From UM-FILTER-49-7 sp964599895 (GTDB lineage: Bacteria > Acidobacteriota > Holophagae > Thermotomaculales > Thermotomaculaceae): a DNA stretch of 64,000 bases. Below the pieces are notes generated by a model. The model made no database searches. It saw only the letters and a list, made by a program, of their open reading frames with translations, and was not told the origin of the DNA. The position numbers and the translations under genes are program-made. This document shows positions 61,568-64,000 of this stretch, in pieces. Each line of letters begins with the position of its first letter. Position 1 is the first letter of the stretch. The DNA is taken from positions 1 to 64,000 of the forward strand of contig CAZRHT010000003.1 in NCBI GenBank assembly GCA_964599895.1, in the 5' to 3' direction.

Positions 61568-61975
61568 ATGAGTGACAATATTGCTTTTGCTCTGGTCAGT
61601 CCGGACAGGAGCCTTTTTGATGAAAAGGTGAAGGAAGTCACCATTCCGGCGGAAAAGGGAGAGATGCAGGCACTTCCTTTGCACACTCCGCTCATTGCCA
61701 AACTGGGTGTGGGAGAGTTGAGTTGTACCCTGGTGAGCGGAACCCGTAAGCGGGTTGTTGTTTCGGGCGGTTTTGTTGAGGTTCTCCCGGACAGAGTTAC
61801 AGTGCTGGTCCGGACTGCTGAATTGCCGGAAGAAATTGACGCAAAACGGGCACAAGACGCCCTGAATCGCGCGGAACAGATGCTGCTTCACCCGGATGAT
61901 GACACCGATGTTCAACGGGCAAGAATGGCATTTACCCGTGCTTCCGTTCGGTTGAGAGTTGCACGACACCTATGA
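61568..61975 (+). CDS. atpC: ATP synthase subunit epsilon
   Basis: 135 residues from ATG at 61568; a TTG three bases earlier adds one residue. Beta-sandwich domain with ALVSPDRSLFDEKVKEVTIPAEKGEMQALPLHTPL, VSGGFVEVLPDRVTVLVRTAE and a C-terminal helical hairpin (about 90-135). Regulates ATPase activity. Last gene of the operon, it overlaps the next by 17 bases. Confidence 0.94.
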   Translation: MSDNIAFALVSPDRSLFDEKVKEVTIPAEKGEMQALPLHTPLIAKLGVGELSCTLVSGTRKRVVVSGGFVEVLPDRVTVLVRTAELPEEIDAKRAQDALNRAEQMLLHPDDDTDVQRARMAFTRASVRLRVARHL

Positions 61976-62687
61976 TTCCACGGTAGAATCAACTGCTGCT
62001 TTTGGATTGAAGCTGGAACAGCCGGCGAAAGGGTATCGATATTCCATTGATGCCTTTCTGCTGGCTTTTTTTGCGTCTCGTTTCCCCTGCGCAAAAGTGG
62101 CTGATTTTGGAAGTGGAAGTGGGATTGTCCCGCTCTTGATGGCGGCCAAATCTCCGCGTTTCAGGAAATTTGAACTCTTTGAGATACAACCGGAACTTTG
62201 CCGGTATGCAACCCTGAACATTGAGCACAATCCAATGCCGGGACGGGAGTTTATAGTTCGCTGTGAAGATGTCCGGTTTTCAACACCATCGTTGAAGCCG
62301 AACCTTGTGGTGTGCAACCCGCCGTTTCGAAATCCGAAGTCCGGGCGCATTTCAGCGAACCGGCAGCGTGCATTGGCCAGGAACTGGTTTTTTCTGCCGC
62401 CATCCGATCTTTTTGCCACTTTTCTTCGAGTGAGGTCAAACGAAGAATCAGGATTATGTCTTGTATTGCCGCGTGGAAATTATGATCAGTGGGAGGAGTA
62501 TGGAAGGATAGCTGGATTGGTTGTGACCCACTTGCTTTCCGTTCATTCCTTCCCCGAAAAGGAGGCATCCCTGATGTTGGTCAGGTTTGGCACCGGAGGA
62601 AAGGCGACTTCGGAGGAACTTGTCGTGTTGTACGAAAGGGATGGGACATATACCAAAATTGCCCGGGAAATTCTTGGTTTCATCTGA
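61959..62687 (+). CDS. TrmN6-like SAM-dependent methyltransferase
   Basis: 242 residues. TTG start at 61959 inside atpC with a weak GAGAG upstream, so the start is uncertain. SAM motif I VADFGSGSGIVPLLMA (about 48-63) and the catalytic NPPF motif in VVCNPPFRNPKSGR (about 105-118) identify an N6-adenine or related amino methyltransferase. Overall it matches the TrmN6/YfiC family that modifies A37 of tRNA-Val, with YRYSIDAFLLAFF at the front. Linkage to the ATP operon is by overlap only. Confidence 0.82.
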   Translation: MHDTYDSTVESTAAFGLKLEQPAKGYRYSIDAFLLAFFASRFPCAKVADFGSGSGIVPLLMAAKSPRFRKFELFEIQPELCRYATLNIEHNPMPGREFIVRCEDVRFSTPSLKPNLVVCNPPFRNPKSGRISANRQRALARNWFFLPPSDLFATFLRVRSNEESGLCLVLPRGNYDQWEEYGRIAGLVVTHLLSVHSFPEKEASLMLVRFGTGGKATSEELVVLYERDGTYTKIAREILGFI

Positions 62688-62699
62688 TAGAATAGCGCC

Positions 62700-63305
62700 A
62701 TGGGATTCTTGAAGGGTTCACTTGGTATAAAACGGTATTTTATTGAAAATCAGGACGTTTTTTCAAAAAACAGGGACACTGTTGTAGAAAAGTTACTTCG
62801 CTATCAGTTTCACTCCATAGAGAGTGCAGCCGTAGAGGAAGCTGTGGGGTGGGTATCCCCATTCCGTTCCTATGACCCCTCATTGAAAGTGGAAGATACC
62901 TTTCTGGACAGCAATATTTTCCTTGCCATGCGGATTGATAAAAAAACAGTACCCAGGCTTCTCCTTGAAAGCAAAGTACATCAATTTCTGGACTCCGGAT
63001 CGTCACTTACCACGGGCAAGCAGGAACTGAAAAAACTGAAGGAAGACATTCACCAGGAATTGTTGGCAAAGGCATTGCCTGAACCACGGATCATCGAGGG
63101 CGTTATTGACCTGCCACATTCCACCTTGTATCTGAACACAGCAAGTCATCGGAGCAGCGGGTTGTTTCTTTCTCTGTTCGAAAGGACATTTGACATCCTT
63201 CCTGTTCACATTGACCCTACTGCTTTTGCCTACCTGACATTGAAAGAGGATTCAAAACTTCAGGCTCTGGCCAATGCTGAGGAAAGTTGTTTCCATGATA
63301 TCTGA
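62700..63305 (+). CDS. RdgC-like protein, N-terminal and central part
   Basis: 201 residues. MGFLKGSLGIKRYFIEN, then VGWVSPFRSYDP, LAMRIDKKTVPRLLL, KKLKEDIHQELLAKALPEPRIIEGVIDLPHSTLYLNTAS (in parts LLAKALPEP and LYLNTAS) and LPVHIDP line up in order with E. coli RdgC (GWVPPM, ICARKEEKILPS, LKDEVLHSLLPRAF, LPVVPL). RdgC is a ring-forming DNA-binding protein that modulates RecA. Here the protein ends where RdgC has its last third. The next gene supplies that part. Start ATG, ribosome site weak. Confidence 0.75.
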   Translation: MGFLKGSLGIKRYFIENQDVFSKNRDTVVEKLLRYQFHSIESAAVEEAVGWVSPFRSYDPSLKVEDTFLDSNIFLAMRIDKKTVPRLLLESKVHQFLDSGSSLTTGKQELKKLKEDIHQELLAKALPEPRIIEGVIDLPHSTLYLNTASHRSSGLFLSLFERTFDILPVHIDPTAFAYLTLKEDSKLQALANAEESCFHDI

Positions 63306-63801
63306 TTTTGTAATACCGGAATTTGTTTTCAGAGAGTTTTTCCTCTGGCTGTTGGCTCAGTCGGAGATGAAGGCAGGAAGTTTTGAGCTGGATGGGGAAT
63401 TTGTGTCTTTCCGAGTGGAAGATCAGTTGAAGCTGGAGGGGGAAGGGGACGTTCGCCAGACAGATCTGAGAAAGGGCGTTCCTTCAATTTCCCAGGAGGC
63501 CAGGAGCTCTCTCAGAAATGGAAAGCTTCCTACAAGAATGCGTGTTCGTCTTGTGACAGGTGGTGATGAATATATATTTGTCATGGATTCCAAACTGATG
63601 GAGCTCCGGGGTGTAAAAATGCCGGTTGTTCCATTGAGTGAGGCGGAATTAAAAATGGAGCAGCGCATTTTTCATCTCTCTCAGATTTATAGAATGCTGG
63701 AATTATTGTTCAACCAATTTGCCGCCCTGCATCTGGACGCAGAAAAATGGGACGCAGAGATTAAAGAAATAAACCGATGGCTTTTAGAAGAACCTTCCTG
63801 A
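63295..63801 (+). CDS. RdgC-like protein, C-terminal part
   Basis: 168 residues from the ATG at 63295. An ATG at 63274 adds seven. It contains FREFFLWLLAQSEMKAG, VEDQLKLEGEGDVRQT, ARSSLRNGKLPTRMRVRL, KLMELRGVKMP and LELLFNQFAALHL. These match the order and spacing of RdgC's C-terminal third ([43 protein letters not shown]). It overlaps the first half by 11 bases (32 with the longer start), in another frame. Without the first gene it would lack the ring-forming part of RdgC. Confidence 0.7.
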   Translation: MISDFVIPEFVFREFFLWLLAQSEMKAGSFELDGEFVSFRVEDQLKLEGEGDVRQTDLRKGVPSISQEARSSLRNGKLPTRMRVRLVTGGDEYIFVMDSKLMELRGVKMPVVPLSEAELKMEQRIFHLSQIYRMLELLFNQFAALHLDAEKWDAEIKEINRWLLEEPS

Positions 63802-64000
63802 TATTTTTTCTGCTCTTGCCCGTTTTTGTTTCAGCTTCAACACATTTCATGGAACAGAAGGGTGATATACGGGCCTATGCCCTGATTTCCAGATCCAGGG
63901 GAATTCGATTGCAGCTCGTTGCCGTAAAGGGGACAATCAGCCATTTTGAGGCTACCCAATGGCTAACCGTAAATGCCGCAACTACACTTCGTCGCTACTT
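63777..64000 (+). CDS. Secreted or membrane-anchored protein, 3' end cut by the window
   Basis: ATG at 63777 inside the preceding gene, 25-base overlap. It runs open to base 64000 (74 residues visible). A classical signal peptide, FRRTFLIFFLLLPVFVSASTHF, begins the product, which is then rich in Arg/Leu strands (LISRSRGIRLQLVAVKGTIS). No family is recognisable from the part seen. Confidence 0.6.
   Translation, partial: MAFRRTFLIFFLLLPVFVSASTHFMEQKGDIRAYALISRSRGIRLQLVAVKGTISHFEATQWLTVNAATTLRRY

Noticed and set aside
1..64000. CRISPR arrays, prophage or transposase genes
   Set aside because: No regularly spaced repeats with spacers, no integrase, transposase or phage structural proteins were found.

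Overview
The window looks like a chromosomal segment from a free-living, diderm (Gram-negative type) bacterium. It has a secretin, TonB-like and outer-membrane beta-barrel proteins, an RND/MFP/OMF efflux system, lipid A-type glycosyltransferases and an F-type ATP synthase with two b-type subunits. An MglA-type GTPase, an FHA-CpaF fusion, many FHA/TPR proteins and a futalosine-pathway menaquinone gene (mqnA) fit deep-branching lineages such as Acidobacteriota, Myxococcota or Desulfobacterota. I cannot decide among them from sequence reading alone. No rRNA, tRNA, IS element, prophage or CRISPR array was seen. A run of exactly 100 N (31457-31556) is a scaffold gap that cuts one gene.

Layout. 1-12428 (+): part of a Tad/Flp pilus locus. 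It holds cpaB, the cpaC secretin, an FHA-CpaF ATPase fusion, tadB, tadC, a DUF192 gene, two membrane-anchored FHA proteins, a TPR protein, an HU gene, a CsgG-like protein, a strong terminator, and then a Flp-type prepilin with an unusual long C-terminal domain. 12448-18178 (-): an oversized UbiA-family enzyme, rsmE, prmA, a single-domain response regulator, and a POT-family transporter. 18631-25325 (+): a complete phosphate operon pstSCAB-phoU-phoB-phoR. 25507-27405 (-): a NYN/OST-HTH protein and a porin whose promoter shares its layout with the pstS promoter, so the porin is probably part of the Pho regulon.

27701-31396 (+): nadE, an SDR, a beta-barrel protein and rnhB. After the gap (-): a cut alpha/beta hydrolase, an aldehyde dehydrogenase and a hemolysin III-family protein. 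34648-37138 (+): a small membrane protein overlapping a hybrid sensor kinase. 37288-40127 (-): a methyltransferase, two unrecognised proteins and an SDR. 40315-41945 (+): a Thr/Ser dehydratase and a Nudix hydrolase. 41947-44896 (-): mqnA and an MglA-GTPase/GAF/histidine-kinase fusion. 45091-51321 (-): a tightly overlapped marR-OMF-MFP-RND operon. 51564-54146 (+): a lipid-glycosylation operon (GT2, LAB_N protein, ArnT-like GT). 54338-56152 (+): a pseudokinase/TonB fusion. 56220-61975 (+): atpF'-F-H-A-G-D-C. 61959-64000 (+): a TrmN6-like methyltransferase, an RdgC-like protein split over two overlapping genes, and a cut secreted protein.

The most unusual items are the MglA-GTPase/histidine kinase fusion, the pseudokinase-coiled coil-TonB protein, the FHA-decorated Tad locus with a long disulfide-candidate pilin, the split RdgC, and several clear promoters overlapped by perfect palindromes that look like operators.
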